Below, in pieces: positions 9,577 to 17,702 of a stretch of DNA of 64,000 bases. The position numbers were made by a program, and so were the translations under genes. The stretch's first letter is position 1, and each line of letters starts with the position of its first letter. Origin of the DNA: Streptomyces seoulensis (lineage in GTDB: Bacteria; Actinomycetota; Actinomycetes; Streptomycetales; Streptomycetaceae); NCBI GenBank assembly GCA_013364255.1, contig CP054936.1, positions 5,467,353 through 5,531,352 of the forward strand. The letters are read 5' to 3'. The notes below the pieces were generated by a model. The model ran no database searches and was not told the DNA's origin. It saw only the letters and a program-made list of their open reading frames with translations.

Positions 9577-11407
9577 CCGCGCGGACGTCGCGTTCGGTGA
9601 TCGTGTGCGGGCACGCGGTGCGGGCGGCACGGCGGCGGCGCAGGAAGCGCGGCATCGGCAGGGCGAGGTCGACGAAGCCCTCCGCCTGCATCGTGGCGAA
9701 GCCGATCCGCGGCAGGTCCGAGGAGGCGCGGTAGACGATGTACCGCGGCTCCCAGCGGGGCTGGAACTTGGCGTTGAACTTGTACAGCGACTCGATCTGG
9801 AACCAGCGGGAGAGGAACACCAGCAGCCCCCGCCAGGCCCGCAGCACCGGCCCCGCACCGATCTTCTCGCCGCGCGCCAGCGCGGAGCGGAACATGGCGA
9901 AGTTCAGCGAGATCCGCTCGACGCCGAGCTTGGGCGCGGCCTGGAGCGTGGCGACGATCAGCAGTTCGTTCATGCCGGGGTCGGCCGAGCGGTCGCGCCG
10001 CATCAGCTCGAGGGAGGCGCCGTCCGGCCCCCAGGGCACGAAGTGGATGATCGCCTTCAGGTCGCCGTACTCGCCGGGCTCGTCGTCCCGCTTGTGCGCG
10101 GTCGCTATCAGGCAGTCGCCGTCGGAGGGGTCGCCGATCCGGCCGAGCGCCATGGAGAAGCCGCGCTCGGTGTCGGTGCCGCGCCAGTCCTCGGCGGCCC
10201 GCCGGACCCGCTCCAGCTCGGCGTCGCCGAGGTCACGGATGCGCCGCACGCGGGTTTCGTAGCCGGCCCGTTCGATGCGCTTGACCATCTGGCGGACGTT
10301 GCGCATCGCGCGTCCGGCGAGCGAGAAATCCGCGACGTCGACCACCGCCTCGTCACCGAGTTCCAGGGCGTCCAGACCGGTCTCGCGGGTCCACACCTCG
10401 CCGCCGGTCTCAGAGCAGCCCACGACGGCGGGCGTCCAGGAGTGGGCCTTGGCCTCGTCCATGAAGCGTTCGATGGCGCCGGGCCAGGCCTCCACGTCGC
10501 CGATCGGGTCGCCGCTGGCGAGCATCACCCCGGAGACGACGCGGTAGGTCACCGCGGCCTTGCCGCTGGGGGAGAAGACGACCGCCTTGTCGCGGCGCAG
10601 CGCGAAGTGGCCCAGCGAGTCGCGGCGGCCGTGCCTGGCCAGCAGGTCGCGCAGCCGGCCCTCGTCCTCCTCCGACAGCCGGGCGGCCGGGTGTTCGGGG
10701 CGGAAGGCGAGGTACGCCGTGGTGACCGCGGTGAGCCAGCCGAGGGCGCCGAGGGAGTAGGCGACGGTCCAGGAGGTGTTGCCCTGGTAGTCGACCGGGC
10801 CCTCGAAGCCGACCAGGCCGTAGAGCACGTGGGTGAGCCGGTCGGCCAGACCGGGGTTGCCGACCACGCGGTGCGGGTGGGTGCTGACGATGAGCATGCC
10901 CAGCGCCACCGAACCGGCGCTCATCAGCACGAAGTTGGTCAGCGCCCGCCACCGGCTGCGCGGGTCGGGCAGGGCCGAGAACTCCTTGCGGTGCATCAGC
11001 AGCGGCGCCAGCAGCGCGAGCGAGATGACGACGCCGATGACGGAGTGCCGGTAGCCGAACTCGGCCGCCGCGCCCGCCGGGAGCAGCACCACGGCGGCGC
11101 GCCAGGCCCGCCGCTTGCGCCGCCTCAGACCGTGCGCGAGGAGCAGCAGCAGGACGCCCGCGCTGAGCGAGAGCGCCGCCACGAACGGTCCGAAGGACCC
11201 CGGCAGCACCTCGACCATGGTGTGCATCCGGCTGTGCCGGAAGCGCGGGAAGACGGCCGCGGCGATGTCGAGGAGGCCGACGACCGCGCAGGCCCTGCCG
11301 ATCAGCGTGGGGACGACCTCCGGCCGGGGCCCGCGGAGTATGCGTCGCATCCGATCTGAGCGGCCCGGAACCCCGTCCGACATTTCCCCATCTACCCTGA
11401 CAGACAT
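9572..11407 (-). CDS. MprF-like phosphatidylglycerol lysyltransferase domain membrane protein
   Basis: About 611 aa. The N-terminal half has roughly six membrane helices (e.g. TLIGRACAVVGLLDIAAAVF, FVAALSLSAGVLLLLLAHGL, VIGVVISLALLAPLLM). The C-terminal half is the GNAT-like DUF2156/LPG synthetase domain: FALRRDKAVVFSPSGKAAVTYRVV, LASGDPIGD, ELGDEAVVDVADFSL, MRNVRQMVKRIERAGY, RDRSADPGMNELLI, RISLNFAMFRS and KFNAKFQPRWEPRY. Such proteins move lysine or another amino acid from tRNA to phosphatidylglycerol and lower membrane negative charge, giving cationic-peptide resistance. ATGs at 11467, 11407 and 11383 are all in frame; 11407 leaves a sensible leader after the SigE-type promoter. The frame stays open to 12523 only as antisense of the next gene. 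Confidence 0.88.
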   Translation of the reverse strand: MSVRVDGEMSDGVPGRSDRMRRILRGPRPEVVPTLIGRACAVVGLLDIAAAVFPRFRHSRMHTMVEVLPGSFGPFVAALSLSAGVLLLLLAHGLRRRKRRAWRAAVVLLPAGAAAEFGYRHSVIGVVISLALLAPLLMHRKEFSALPDPRSRWRALTNFVLMSAGSVALGMLIVSTHPHRVVGNPGLADRLTHVLYGLVGFEGPVDYQGNTSWTVAYSLGALGWLTAVTTAYLAFRPEHPAARLSEEDEGRLRDLLARHGRRDSLGHFALRRDKAVVFSPSGKAAVTYRVVSGVMLASGDPIGDVEAWPGAIERFMDEAKAHSWTPAVVGCSETGGEVWTRETGLDALELGDEAVVDVADFSLAGRAMRNVRQMVKRIERAGYETRVRRIRDLGDAELERVRRAAEDWRGTDTERGFSMALGRIGDPSDGDCLIATAHKRDDEPGEYGDLKAIIHFVPWGPDGASLELMRRDRSADPGMNELLIVATLQAAPKLGVERISLNFAMFRSALARGEKIGAGPVLRAWRGLLVFLSRWFQIESLYKFNAKFQPRWEPRYIVYRASSDLPRIGFATMQAEGFVDLALPMPRFLRRRRAARTACPHTITERDVRAA

Positions 11408-11479
11408 CGCATCCCGTAGTTCTGCGAGAGACCTTGAATCCGGTGCCGATCGGGCATCCGGCGACATTGCGCCCTCTAG

Positions 11480-11504
11480 GACGGTGTCTAGGGGAGAGAG
11501 GTTC
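11480..11504 (-). promoter_or_regulatory. SigE-type ECF promoter of the MprF-like gene
   Basis: On the minus strand GAACC (11504-11500), 16 nt, CGTC (11483-11480): the classic ECF architecture GGAAC-N16/17-CGTC recognised by SigE of Streptomyces. Initiation near 11473 gives a ~66 nt leader to ATG 11407, and almost none to ATG 11467. I recall that the S. coelicolor MprF homologue is a SigE target, which fits. Confidence 0.6.
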
Positions 11505-11611
11505 ACTCCTCGTCGGAAATCCGGTTCAAAGGCCGGGGAAAGCTCGGGGCAAGTCCGCGCCAAGAGGCGGGGGCGGCCCAGGGCGCGGAGAGCAGGCAGG
11601 AAAGAGCGCCC

Positions 11612-12739
11612 ATGGGTCTCACGAGCAAGAAGGTGCTGGTACTGGCGATCGTGTTCGCCGTACTGCTGTTCATCGCCACGGTGTGGCTGTGGCCGCGGCT
11701 GGCCCGCCGCAACTGGCTGGCCGTCGGCGGGCGGGTCGGCATCCTGCTGGCCACCCAGACGGCGCTCTTCGCCTGCGTCGGTCTCCTCGCCAACCAGACC
11801 TTCGGCTTCTACGCCAGCTGGGCGGACCTGTTCGGGCAGGAGACCGACCAGGGCGTCGTCATAGACCACGCGGCGGGCGGCGGCACGGGCGGACCGCTCC
11901 AGGTGGTCGGCACCCAGCAGGTGCAGGCGACGAACGGGTCGCGGCCGCAACTGACCGGGCAGATCCAGAAGGTGGACATCGTGGGCCGTACGACCCACAT
12001 CGCCTCGCCCGCGTTCGTGTACCTGCCGCCGGAGTACTTCCAGCCGCAGTACCGCACGCGCGCCTTCCCGGCGACCGTCGTCCTCACCGGCTACCCGGGC
12101 ACCGCCCAGGCGCTGATCAGCAAGCTCAACTACCCCCGTACGGCGCAGAGCCTGGCCAAGAGCGGCCGGATGCAGCCGATGATCCTGGTGATGCTGCGGC
12201 CGACCGTGGCGCCGCCGCGCGACACGGAGTGCGTGGACGTCCCGGACGGGCCGCAGACCGAGTCCTTCTTCGCCAAGGACCTGCCCGACGCCCTGCTCGC
12301 CCACTACCGGATCGGCAAGAAGCCGGGCGGCTGGGGCATCGTCGGCGACTCCACCGGCGGTTACTGCGCGCTGAAAATCGCCATGCACCACCCTCAGGTG
12401 TACGCCGCCGCGGCGGGACTGTCGCCGTACTTCAAGGCGCCGATCGACCCCACGACGGGTGATCTCTTCCACGGCCGGCGGAATCTGGAGAATCGCGCCG
12501 ACCTGATGTGGAGCATCAAGCACGCGCCCGCTCCGGACACTTCACTGCTCGTCACCAGCAGCAGGCACGGCGAGAAGGACTACAAGAACACCCTGAAGTT
12601 CATCGACGCGGTCAAGGCGACGAACAAGACCCGTATCTCGTCGATCATCCTGGACAGCGGCGGGCACAACTTCAACACCTGGAAGCGCGAGATCCCGGGG
12701 ACGCTGCAGTGGCTGAGCCAGCGGCTGGGCGAACGCTGA
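11612..12739 (+). CDS. Membrane-anchored alpha/beta-hydrolase (esterase D / antigen 85-like)
   Basis: A 375 aa protein with three N-terminal hydrophobic segments (VLVLAIVFAVLLFIATVWLW, VGGRVGILLATQTALFACVGLL and a following amphipathic region). An extracytoplasmic esterase-fold domain follows, with nucleophile elbow GDSTGGY, an acidic residue region and C-terminal GGHNFNTW supplying the catalytic His. The layout resembles the putative esterase family (PF00756), which includes mycolyltransferases; streptomycetes lack mycolates, so a different acyl or polymer substrate is likely. It diverges from the MprF-like gene across 204 bp, and the pair looks like an envelope-maintenance unit. Start ATG 11612 follows GGAAAGAG. 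Confidence 0.88.
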   Translation: MGLTSKKVLVLAIVFAVLLFIATVWLWPRLARRNWLAVGGRVGILLATQTALFACVGLLANQTFGFYASWADLFGQETDQGVVIDHAAGGGTGGPLQVVGTQQVQATNGSRPQLTGQIQKVDIVGRTTHIASPAFVYLPPEYFQPQYRTRAFPATVVLTGYPGTAQALISKLNYPRTAQSLAKSGRMQPMILVMLRPTVAPPRDTECVDVPDGPQTESFFAKDLPDALLAHYRIGKKPGGWGIVGDSTGGYCALKIAMHHPQVYAAAAGLSPYFKAPIDPTTGDLFHGRRNLENRADLMWSIKHAPAPDTSLLVTSSRHGEKDYKNTLKFIDAVKATNKTRISSIILDSGGHNFNTWKREIPGTLQWLSQRLGER

Positions 12740-12913
12740 AAATGATCTTGAGGGAAGTGGCCGGCGGAAAGGACGCCGGAACTCGGGCGGAACTCGGACG
12801 GGTGGCGGGCGTACTGAGGGCGGAACTCCTCATGTCCGGTGAAGATTTCGGTACGGCCGTCTTTTTGCGGGCCGGGCACCCATGTTTCGCCTACGCGCGG
12901 TAAGTTTCTGGCC

Positions 12914-14416
12914 ATGCCACGTGGACGTCACCGCCATTCCCCTCCTTTGCACAGGCTGTTGCCGCCCTCGGCGATCGCCGGCGTCTCCCTCGTCTGCGCC
13001 GTGGGCCCCTGGGTGTTCACCGCGCCCGCGCTGCTGCGGGTCCTCGCGGCGGCGGCCGCGGTGACGGCGATCGGCGGAGCGATCATCATGCGCCGCTGGG
13101 ACGCCCAGGCGGGCCGGCAGGTCGCCGACCTCACGCGCGCGCGGGCGAGCGACGAGTGGCGCTTCGAAGAACGGGTCGCCGAACTCGAATCCGATCTGGA
13201 GGAGTCGCGGGAGCTGCGCGGCCGGCTCGAACAGAAGCTGCGGGCCAAGCGGACCGAACTCGCGGGCCTGCGCAACGAGCACGCGGCGCTGCTGCGGCGG
13301 TACGCCACGGCGGAGACCGAGCGGGCGAGCGCCCTGGAGGGGCGCCGGCTGCTGGAGATCGAGGCGGCGCCGGACGCCCGGGCACTGCCGGCGGCGCTTG
13401 CCGCGTCCGCGGTGCCCGTCCCGCCCGCGGGGCTCGTCCCGTCCGCCAAGACCGGCTCGTCCGCGGCGTCCGGTGCGGCCGCCGCGTCCGGTACGGCGCG
13501 GACCGACGCGCCGGAGGGCGCGAACGCCGTCGCCGCGACGGCCGAGACGTCGGCGACCGAGAAGTCCGCAGGCGAGACGTCCGCGGGCGAGACGTCGGCG
13601 GGCGTGGCTCCCGCCGTGTTCTCCCCTGAGGGGGTCAAGCTGTTCCTGCGGGCGCAGGCCGCACTGGCGCGCCTCGGCGCGGACGGCGGGCCCACCGAGC
13701 CCACCGAGTCCGCGCAGGAGCCGGCCGCCGAGCCCGTCGCCGCGGCGGACACCGAGGCGACGGCCGAGGCGAGCACCGACGCGACCGCCGAGTCCGTCGC
13801 CGACGAGACCACCGAGCCGGCCGACGAGTCGAGCGCCGAGCCGGACACCGATCCGCGCCCCGAGCCCGGCACCGAACCGTCCGCCGACGTGGCCCCCGAT
13901 GCCTCCGAAGCCTCCGCCGCGCCGTCCGCCGACACGGCCCCCGAAGCCCCGGCCGCCCCGCCGGTCCCCAGGGACGGCATCGCCACCGATGTATCCCCCG
14001 CGCGGGAGGGCGACGAGGCCGACGAGACCGACGTGGTCCAGGGGCGGCCCGAGGCCGCCGACGGGCACGAGCCGGCGGCCGGCCGGCCCGCGCAGCGGCC
14101 CGCCGGGCACTTCACCGTGCCGACCGCCGTGGCCGTCGTACCGCCCACGCCCGTGCGGCGGCCCTCGGTCGAGGGCGGGTTCGACTTCTTCGGCACGAAG
14201 AACGGCGCTCAGCCCGCCGCCCTGGAAGCCGTGCAGAACGAGGACCTGGCGGACGTCGTGGGTCAGGAGGCCCTCGCCCTGCACAAGGCGGAGGCCGAGT
14301 CGCAGTACCGTCCGGCCGACGCCGGGACGCGGGCCGTGGGCCAGGTCATCGACCTGACGGCGCACGACGAGACGGAGCAGATCGACGTACAGAACCTGCG
14401 CAGCGCCGCGTCCTGA
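12914..14416 (+). CDS. Ala/Glu-rich coiled-coil membrane protein of unknown function
   Basis: A 500 aa protein with two closely spaced hydrophobic segments near residues 17-35 and 38-57, then a coiled coil (about residues 75-150, EERVAELESDLEESRELRGRLEQKLRAKR and following). A long disordered region rich in Ala, Glu, Thr and Pro follows, and then a short conserved-looking C-terminus (FDFFGTKN through VIDLTAHDE). The ATG at 12914 is preferred because a TAAGTT box lies 7 nt upstream (leaderless pattern); the frame is open to 12839 without start support. The architecture suggests a membrane-associated scaffold, but I recognise no domain. Confidence 0.75.
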   Translation: MPRGRHRHSPPLHRLLPPSAIAGVSLVCAVGPWVFTAPALLRVLAAAAAVTAIGGAIIMRRWDAQAGRQVADLTRARASDEWRFEERVAELESDLEESRELRGRLEQKLRAKRTELAGLRNEHAALLRRYATAETERASALEGRRLLEIEAAPDARALPAALAASAVPVPPAGLVPSAKTGSSAASGAAAASGTARTDAPEGANAVAATAETSATEKSAGETSAGETSAGVAPAVFSPEGVKLFLRAQAALARLGADGGPTEPTESAQEPAAEPVAAADTEATAEASTDATAESVADETTEPADESSAEPDTDPRPEPGTEPSADVAPDASEASAAPSADTAPEAPAAPPVPRDGIATDVSPAREGDEADETDVVQGRPEAADGHEPAAGRPAQRPAGHFTVPTAVAVVPPTPVRRPSVEGGFDFFGTKNGAQPAALEAVQNEDLADVVGQEALALHKAEAESQYRPADAGTRAVGQVIDLTAHDETEQIDVQNLRSAAS

Positions 14417-14417
14417 C

Positions 14418-14458
14418 AGCCGGACAGCCGGACTGCCGGACTGCCGGACAGTCGGACA
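14418..14458. repeat. Five tandem 8-mers after the coiled-coil gene
   Basis: CAGCCGGA, CAGCCGGA, CTGCCGGA, CTGCCGGA, CAGTCGGA follow each other directly after the stop codon. A small simple-sequence array just ahead of the terminator. Confidence 0.8.
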
Positions 14459-14480
14459 CGGCCCGTGCGCGGGTGGCAGT

Positions 14481-14518
14481 GGTGAGGGGCGCGGCCTGCG
14501 ACGGCCGCGCCCCTCACC
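14481..14518. terminator. Bidirectional terminator between converging genes
   Basis: A perfect 16 bp stem, 14481-14496 against 14503-14518, with a 6 nt loop TGCGAC, lying between the coiled-coil gene (+) and the PH-domain gene (-). Confidence 0.75.
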
Positions 14519-14547
14519 GCTTCCACGGCGCCTGCCCGCCGTACCCC

Positions 14548-15945
14548 TCACCGTCGCCCGGGTGCGCCGGAGCCGTCCTCGGCCGTCATCCAGCGGTCCG
14601 GCCGGGCCCGCCGGCGTCCCGTCCGGGAGCGCTCGGCCTGGTCGCGGAGCAGCCGGGCCGCCTCGTCGGCGTCCCGCAGGCGCGCCGTGACCGTCTTGTT
14701 CGCCCCGGTGTCCACGTGCACGTCGGCGACCCGCCACACCCGGTGCCACGGCCCTCGGGTGAGCCGTACGCTCTGCACCTTGGCGTGCGGCACCAGGGCG
14801 AGGCGCCGGCGCAGCAGTCCGTGCCGGGCGGCGAACACCGTGTCGGTCACGGCGATCCCGTCCCCCCGCCACCACACCGGCGCGCACCACCGGGCGCGCC
14901 GCGGCGGCCGGGCCAGGTCGGCGGCCCGCGGCACCGTCACGCCGGGCAGCACCCGGGCGACCACCGCCTCGGCGATGTGCCGCGGGGCGACCGGGAGCAG
15001 CACGGAGTTCGAGGAGCCGGCCACGTCCAGTTCGACCCGGACCCAGCCGAACCGCCGCCACAGCAGCGGTTCCACGATCCGCACGGTCTGCACCCGGCCG
15101 GGCGGCACCGTCTCGTGGGTGCGGTCCAGCAGTCCCCGGTCGATGCGCAGCCCGTCGGGCGACTCGCTCACCGTCCAGTCGTAGGCGCCGAGGAAGCGCC
15201 CCGCGCTGCTGGTCACGGCGCCGCCGAGCAGCGGCACGGCGGCGGCGAGCACCGTCCACAGGCTGTGCGTGGCGATCCACAGCAGCGGCGGCACCACGAC
15301 GGCGGTGAGCAGCGAGCCCCAGGTCGCGCCGATCAGCAGCAGTGAGAGCGCGATCACGCGCGCGGGCACGCGCACCAGCTCCCGCGCGGGCGCCTCGCCC
15401 ACCTCCTGGGCCGTGTCGGGGGCGAAACCGGCGGCGCGGGCGAGCAGTTCGGCGCGCAGGGCGCACGCCTCGGCCTCACCGAGGAAGGCGAGTTCGTCCT
15501 TCTTGTCGGCGCCTATGACGTCGAGCTTCAGCTTGGCCACGCCCGCGACCCGGGCGAGCAGCGGCCGGGTGACGTCGACGGCCTGGATGCGCTCCAGCCG
15601 GATGTGCGCGGTGCGGCGGAACAACAGGCCGGTGCGGATGCGCAGTTCGGCGCCGGTGACCGCGTAGTGCGTGAACCACCAGGACAGGAAGCCGTAGAGC
15701 GCGGCGGCCAGGACGAGCGCCGCGAGCCCGAGCAGCAGGGTGGTCGTCGTCAGCCGGGTCAGCTGCCGCTGCGTCTGGTCGGGGTCGTGCACGGCCCAGC
15801 CGGCGAGGACGGTGACCGGCGCCCAGGCGCGCCGCAGCGGTGTCACGGGGTGCAGCCGCCGCTCGGTCACGCCGGCCGGCTCCTGCACGGCGCGCTCCCC
15901 GGCGAGCACCTCGCCCGCGGCCGTTCCGTCGTCCGGCGTCGTCAC
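14548..15945 (-). CDS. Multi-domain bacterial PH (bPH2/DUF304) membrane protein
   Basis: A 465 aa protein of the YdbT type: tandem bPH2 domains separated by pairs of membrane helices (TTTLLLGLAALVLAAALYGFL; VPARVIALSLLLIGATWGSLL; LWIATHSLWTVLAAAVPLLGG). Characteristic bPH2 turns are visible: RIRTGLLFRRTAHIRLERIQAVDV, RIDRGLLDRTHETVPPGRVQTVRIVE and FAARHGLLRRRLALVPHAKVQSVRL. The GTG start at 15945 overlaps the stop of the upstream PH gene (GTGA at 15942-15945). In Bacillus the YdbS/YdbT pair influences resistance to antimicrobial compounds, but molecular function is unsettled. The frame continues upstream only as a shadow. Confidence 0.88.
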   Translation of the reverse strand: MTTPDDGTAAGEVLAGERAVQEPAGVTERRLHPVTPLRRAWAPVTVLAGWAVHDPDQTQRQLTRLTTTTLLLGLAALVLAAALYGFLSWWFTHYAVTGAELRIRTGLLFRRTAHIRLERIQAVDVTRPLLARVAGVAKLKLDVIGADKKDELAFLGEAEACALRAELLARAAGFAPDTAQEVGEAPARELVRVPARVIALSLLLIGATWGSLLTAVVVPPLLWIATHSLWTVLAAAVPLLGGAVTSSAGRFLGAYDWTVSESPDGLRIDRGLLDRTHETVPPGRVQTVRIVEPLLWRRFGWVRVELDVAGSSNSVLLPVAPRHIAEAVVARVLPGVTVPRAADLARPPRRARWCAPVWWRGDGIAVTDTVFAARHGLLRRRLALVPHAKVQSVRLTRGPWHRVWRVADVHVDTGANKTVTARLRDADEAARLLRDQAERSRTGRRRARPDRWMTAEDGSGAPGRR

Positions 15946-16469
15946 AGCCCCGCCGATCGGGCCTCGCCCAGCTCGGTGAGCCGGTCGCGCAGGCGTTCCG
16001 CCTCGGCCGGGTCCAGGCCGGGGATGGTCGCGTCGGTCGCGGCGGCGGCCGTGTGCAGTTGCACGGTGGCCAGCCCGAACCGCCGTTCGACCGGCCCGGA
16101 GGTCACCTCGACCAGCTGCATCCGCCCGTACGGCACGACGGTCTCCTCGTGCCACAGCACGCCCCGGCTGATCAGCAGGTCGTCGGCGCGCTCGGCGTAC
16201 CGCCAGGAGCGCCAGTTGCGGCCCAGCAGCACCCAGCCCCAGGCCGCCGCCGCCACCGGCGCCAGCGCGCACGCCGACCAGAGCGGTCCGGCCGTCATGG
16301 CGAGCGCCACGCCCGCGGCCACGGCGATCAGCCCCAGCCACACCACCAGCAGCAGGCGCCGCATCCGCAGCAGGCCCGGCGGCAGTGCGGTCCACACCGG
16401 CTCGCCCCCCGCCGCCCGGCCCGCCGCCCGGTCCTCCGCCCGGCCCTCTTCCACGCTCCCCGTTTCCAT
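15942..16469 (-). CDS. Single-domain bacterial PH (bPH2) membrane protein
   Basis: A 175 aa YdbS-like protein: a short charged N-terminus, two membrane helices (LLLVVWLGLIAVAAGVALAM and ACALAPVAAAAWGWVLL), then one bPH2 domain (LLISRGVLWHEETVVPYGRMQLVEVTSG followed by GLATVQLHTAA). Small PH proteins of this type are usually encoded with the larger multi-domain partner, as here, with a 4 nt translational overlap. ATG 16469 is preceded 6 nt upstream by TACGCT, so the transcript is probably leaderless. It diverges from the NuoD paralogue with only 31 bp between the two start codons. Confidence 0.87.
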   Translation of the reverse strand: METGSVEEGRAEDRAAGRAAGGEPVWTALPPGLLRMRRLLLVVWLGLIAVAAGVALAMTAGPLWSACALAPVAAAAWGWVLLGRNWRSWRYAERADDLLISRGVLWHEETVVPYGRMQLVEVTSGPVERRFGLATVQLHTAAAATDATIPGLDPAEAERLRDRLTELGEARSAGL

Positions 16470-16500
16470 GGGGCAAGCGTACGTAGGGGAAACTGGGGCC

Positions 16501-17652
16501 ATGACTCCTACGACGGAGACCATGGTCGGGATCGGCGGCGCCGCGGAGAGCACCGACATGGTGCTCAACATCGGGCCTCAGCACCCCTCCACACACGGCG
16601 TGCTGCGGCTGAAGCTGCTGCTGGACGGGGAGCGCATCAGGCGCGCGGAGCCGGTGATCGGCTACATGCACCGCGGCGCGGAGAAGCTGTTCGAGGCGCG
16701 CGACTACCGGCAGATCATCATGCTGGCCAACCGCCACGACTGGCTCTCCGCGTTCTCCAACGAGCTGGGCGTGGTCCTGGCCGTGGAGCGGATGCTCGGC
16801 ATGGAGGTCCCCGAGCGCGCGGTGTGGACGCGCACGCTGCTCGCGGAGCTGAACCGGGTGCTCAACCACCTGATGTTCCTCGGCTCCTATCCGCTGGAGC
16901 TGGGCGGCATCACGCCGGTCTTCTACGCGTTCCGGGAGCGGGAGGTCCTCCAGAACGTGATGGAGGAGGTCTCCGGCGGCCGGATGCACTACATGTTCAA
17001 CCGGGTCGGCGGGCTCAAGGAGGACCTGCCGGCCGGGTGGTCCACGCGCGCGCGGGCCGCGGTCGCCGCGGTGCGCTCCCGGATGGACGTCTTCGACGAC
17101 CTGGTGCTCGGCAACGAGATCTTCCGGGGGCGTACGCGGGGCGTGGGCGCGCTCTCGCCGCAGGCCGTGCACGCCTACGGCGTGAGCGGACCGATCGCGC
17201 GCGCCTCCGGGGTCGACTTCGACCTGCGGCGCGACGAGCCGTACCTCGCGTACGGGGAGCTGGCGGACGTGCTGAAGGTGGTCACGCGGGGTGAGGGCGA
17301 CTGCCTGGCCCGCTTCGAGTGCCTGCTGGAGCAGACCCACAACGCGCTCGACCTCGCCGACGCGTGTCTGGACCGGCTGGCCGGACTGGCGCCGGGCCCG
17401 GTCAACCAGCGGCTGCCCAAGGTCCTCAAGGCGCCCGAGGGGCACACCTACGCGTGGACCGAGAACCCGCTCGGCATCAACGGCTACTACCTGGTCAGCA
17501 AGGGCGAGAAGACCCCGTACCGGCTGAAGCTGCGGTCCGCGTCGTACAACAACATCCAGGCGCTGACCGAGCTGCTGCCGGGGACGCTGGTGGCGGACAT
17601 GGTGGCGATCCTCGGGTCGATGTTCTTCGTGGTCGGGGACATTGATAAATAG
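16501..17652 (+). CDS. nuoD: Orphan NADH-quinone oxidoreductase subunit D paralogue (NuoD2)
   Basis: A 383 aa NuoD/49 kDa subunit homologue, full length for the NuoD core. The quinone-site His segment GPQHPSTHGVLR (residues 25-36), MHRGAEK (56-62), LNRVLNHLMFLG and the C-terminal GIITELLPGTLVADMVAILGS-like block (here LTELLPGTLVADMVA) with terminal GDID are all present. At the position of the quinone-binding Tyr of complex I (DYVS in mitochondria) this protein has Trp81 (HDWLSAF). No other nuo gene is nearby, so it is not part of a standard nuo operon; S. coelicolor has a similar nuoD2. It may join an alternative or partial complex. ATG 16501 fits the family N-terminus. Confidence 0.9.
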   Translation: MTPTTETMVGIGGAAESTDMVLNIGPQHPSTHGVLRLKLLLDGERIRRAEPVIGYMHRGAEKLFEARDYRQIIMLANRHDWLSAFSNELGVVLAVERMLGMEVPERAVWTRTLLAELNRVLNHLMFLGSYPLELGGITPVFYAFREREVLQNVMEEVSGGRMHYMFNRVGGLKEDLPAGWSTRARAAVAAVRSRMDVFDDLVLGNEIFRGRTRGVGALSPQAVHAYGVSGPIARASGVDFDLRRDEPYLAYGELADVLKVVTRGEGDCLARFECLLEQTHNALDLADACLDRLAGLAPGPVNQRLPKVLKAPEGHTYAWTENPLGINGYYLVSKGEKTPYRLKLRSASYNNIQALTELLPGTLVADMVAILGSMFFVVGDIDK

Positions 17653-17702
17653 GGCCAAGTGGGGCTGAGCAGGGACGTCCTCCGAATGAGCACGGACCGC
17701 CC

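Noticed and set aside
8783..11359. 858-codon plus-strand frame across the repeats and the MprF-like gene
   Set aside because: Composition is that of a read-through of tandem repeats and the antisense of a conserved gene.
9572..12523. 983-codon version of the MprF-like gene
   Set aside because: The first ~370 codons are antisense to the esterase-fold gene at 11612-12739 and read through the promoter region; the membrane domain starts only near 11407.
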